A stretch of DNA of 23,587 bases, taken from JBBQUP01 sp038212305. Lineage in GTDB: Bacteria; Bacteroidota; Bacteroidia; Bacteroidales; Marinilabiliaceae. Position 1 is the first letter of the stretch, and every line of letters starts with the position of its first letter. The notes under the pieces were generated by a model. That model had not been told where the DNA came from. It ran no database searches and saw nothing but the letters and a program-made list of their open reading frames with translations. Made by a program: the position numbers and the translations under genes. The stretch lies in the NCBI GenBank assembly GCA_038212305.1, contig JBBQUP010000059.1:1-23587 (forward strand), in the 5' to 3' direction. This document shows, in pieces, positions 21,547-23,587 of the stretch.

Positions 21547-23582
21547 TTGGTTTTAATTTTTCTGAATGAAAAATGGTGTATAAGCCTATTGGTATCAATT
21601 ACAAAAGCAATATTTCCACTTCCTAAAATAGATGCTCCTGTAATTGTTTCATGCGATTTTAAATACCTTCCTAATGGTTTAACAACCGTTTGATATTCGC
21701 CAATAACCTGATCTACAACAAGACCTATTGTTTTATTTTCGTATTTAACCATTATTAACTGACCTTCTCCGAATTCAGAATCTTCATTTTTTTCAGATCC
21801 AAAAACATCTCGTAAATCAATAAATGTGTATTGTTTATTCTCAATTGTAATGATATGGTTTAAACTTTTTCCAATTTTGCCATCAGTTAATTCATAAATT
21901 TTTTCAACCGAGTAAATTGGAACAACATATTCGGTTTGACCAATTTTTAAAAGCAATCCATCAATAATTGATAAGGTTAAAGGGATTTCAAGTGTGGTAG
22001 TGGTTCCGATGTTATGTTCTGAAGATATATTAACTTCTCCACGGATTTCAGAAATTTTCTTTTTAACCACATCCATTCCTACACCTCGTCCTGATAAATC
22101 GCTTACTTCATCTTTTGTTGTAAAACCACTTAAAAATAAGAGATCAAAAATTTCTTTCTCATCCAGATTATCGGATTTATCTATTAACCCTTTTTCAATA
22201 GCTTTAGTTCTAATAAACTGAGGGTCAACTCCTTTTCCATCATCAGATACATTAATTACCACATTAGCTCCTGAATAAAATGCTTTAAAAAGGATGGTTC
22301 CTTTTGGTGATTTGCCTTGCTTTGTTCGTTCAGCTGGCATTTCGATGCCATGATCTACTGAATTACGAATGATGTGTAGTAAAGGATCGGTAAGATGTTC
22401 AATGATGTTTTTATCTAGTTCAATGTCACCACCTTCGATTACGAAATCAATTTCTTTGTTTAGTTCTTTAGATAAATCTCTGACTAAACGCTGAAAACGC
22501 ATGAGTTCGTTTTGTAATGGAATAAGACTTACTTCGAAAGCATTATCTCTAAGCTGTCGCGATAATTTTTGAATATTTTCAGCTAAGGCCAAAATGGTGG
22601 GTTCTCCACTTTTTTCGGCATATAAATTTAATTGTGCTTGTACTGTAACTAATTCACTAACCAATGTAACCAATTCATCCACCTTGGTTGAAGCCACACG
22701 AATACTTTGAATTTTATGTTCTTTGAAAAGAATTTTCTTTTTTGCGTCTAAAGTATCATCAGCTTTTTCGGCATTTCCAACCAAAGCTTTTAATGCTTGT
22801 AGTTCTAAATGATTTCCTGTTGATTTAGCCGATTGTATTAATTGGCTAAGATAAGGGTTTGATAAAATATCGCCTTTTGAAATTTCAAAAACCTCTAACT
22901 TACATTCATCTTCAACAAAAATAAATACATCTTTTATTTCATTTGCAGGGGATGATGTATTTAAAATGATTTGCCAATTACAATAATTGGTAATGGTTTT
23001 AAATGATGAAAATGCTGGTACATTGTGACAAAATGGTATGCTAATCGCTTTTCCTAAAGCATGAATATCATCTAAAAGATAAATAGGATTGGTACCATTT
23101 CGTAGAATATCTTTATCTGGCTCGAAATTAATTAAATAGGTTTTTGAGCCATCATCTTCCTGAGCTATTGGTTGATTATCTGATTGTTTAATTTCAGTTG
23201 ATGACCCTGAAATAAGTCCTTGTATTTTTTCAATTAATACTTGCTGATCACGTTTTTCGGATGAATTAGATAAATCACCAGTTTCTAAAAGGTGTTTAAT
23301 ATGATCGATAGCTTTAAGCGTAAGGGAAATAATGTTATTAGTAACTTCAAGTTTTCCGTTGCGTACCCAATCAAAAACGGTTTCTAAATGGTGCGTAAAA
23401 TCACTTAAGTCATTAAAACCAAACATGGCACCACCACCTTTAAGGGAGTGCATAGCTCTAAATATTCGTTCAATAATCTCTTTATTCTGTTTATCATTTT
23501 CTAATAGCAGAAGTGCTTCTTCAAGATCATGAACATTATCGAGTGCTTCCTCAACAAATTTATGCTTAAATTTATCAATCAT
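21543..23582 (-). CDS. cheA: CheA chemotaxis histidine kinase
   Basis: 679 residues. The Hpt domain P1 (1-110) has phospho-acceptor His45 (AMHSLKGGG). An atypical P2-like region follows at about 147-240 (YLINFEPDKDILRNG). P3, the dimer helices, spans about 290-355. The P4 ATPase has N-box H403-I-I-R-N407-S-V-D-H411-G, G1 D447-D-G-K-G451 and G2 G498-R-G-V-G502. The P5 CheW-like domain is about 541-675. There is no fused receiver. It should autophosphorylate and pass phosphate to CheB (16982-18097) and to a CheY not seen here. The ATG at 23582 is 5 bp from the window edge. The frame stays open upstream, but MIDKFKHKFVEEA is a normal CheA beginning. Confidence 0.93.
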   Translation of the reverse strand: MIDKFKHKFVEEALDNVHDLEEALLLLENDKQNKEIIERIFRAMHSLKGGGAMFGFNDLSDFTHHLETVFDWVRNGKLEVTNNIISLTLKAIDHIKHLLETGDLSNSSEKRDQQVLIEKIQGLISGSSTEIKQSDNQPIAQEDDGSKTYLINFEPDKDILRNGTNPIYLLDDIHALGKAISIPFCHNVPAFSSFKTITNYCNWQIILNTSSPANEIKDVFIFVEDECKLEVFEISKGDILSNPYLSQLIQSAKSTGNHLELQALKALVGNAEKADDTLDAKKKILFKEHKIQSIRVASTKVDELVTLVSELVTVQAQLNLYAEKSGEPTILALAENIQKLSRQLRDNAFEVSLIPLQNELMRFQRLVRDLSKELNKEIDFVIEGGDIELDKNIIEHLTDPLLHIIRNSVDHGIEMPAERTKQGKSPKGTILFKAFYSGANVVINVSDDGKGVDPQFIRTKAIEKGLIDKSDNLDEKEIFDLLFLSGFTTKDEVSDLSGRGVGMDVVKKKISEIRGEVNISSEHNIGTTTTLEIPLTLSIIDGLLLKIGQTEYVVPIYSVEKIYELTDGKIGKSLNHIITIENKQYTFIDLRDVFGSEKNEDSEFGEGQLIMVKYENKTIGLVVDQVIGEYQTVVKPLGRYLKSHETITGASILGSGNIAFVIDTNRLIHHFSFRKIKTK

Positions 23583-23587
23583 CTTCT

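Noticed and set aside
1..23587. tRNA, rRNA or CRISPR arrays
   Set aside because: No cloverleaf-like segments, rRNA-like GC-rich conserved blocks or regularly spaced repeats were seen on either strand.

Overview
The window looks like chromosomal DNA of a Bacteroidota (Bacteroidetes) bacterium, most likely a free-living or marine member near the Bacteroidales/Marinilabiliales. The DNA is AT-rich. The N-terminal signal sequences (one Sec-type, one lipobox) and a candidate TTTG-N19-TATCTTTT promoter fit this phylum, as do the SiaABC-type set, the TerB/ABC-2 fusion and the GAF/PAS receptors. I could not run any search, so the phylum is inferred from protein style only.

Layout, left to right. (1) Positions 1-87 hold the last 28 codons of an IS1595/ISXO2-like transposase, so the window begins inside an insertion sequence. 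Its end lies within about 60 bp of the next gene. (2) Positions 151-3656 hold an orphan lutB (L-lactate oxidation iron-sulfur subunit), an Rrf2-family regulator with a likely Fe-S cluster site, a convergent VanZ-like membrane protein, and hemW. A perfect 16-bp parS site (ParB-binding palindrome) lies just upstream of hemW. A bidirectional terminator follows hemW. (3) From 3733 to the right edge every gene is on the minus strand. Read in transcription order from the right edge they are: cheA, cheW, cheW, cheR, a histidine-kinase-like protein, cheD; then cheB, a membrane GAF/PAS sensor, cheR, a degenerate cheR, a REC-less cheB, a membrane GAF protein; then a membrane GAF-PAS-PAS-SpoIIE (PP2C) phosphatase, siaB, siaC, a 1021-residue TerB/ABC-2 fusion; then a lipoprotein and a small secreted protein.

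How they may work together. The right-hand 20 kb reads as one large signalling locus of two coupled modules. One is a chemosensory (Che) module with a complete core but no methyl-accepting chemotaxis protein and no CheY inside the window. The other is a SiaABC-type switch, in which a PP2C phosphatase and a GHKL Ser/Thr kinase act in opposition on the phosphoprotein SiaC. Three proteins spread across the modules share the same unusual front end: two membrane segments, a coiled coil and a closely related GAF domain. One sits in the Che operon with no output domain, one ends with the GAF, and one carries the phosphatase. This is the best candidate for an undescribed system: a shared receptor family feeding both a CheA pathway and a SiaABC switch. 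Its plausible effector is the adjacent TerB/ABC-2 protein, since the diguanylate cyclase SiaD of Pseudomonas is absent.

Several members look catalytically altered in ways that suggest divergent use. The kinase-like protein has Asn where the phospho-acceptor His should be. One CheR has lost its SAM-binding motifs. One CheB lacks its receiver domain, and both CheW proteins deviate in the core NLRG motif.
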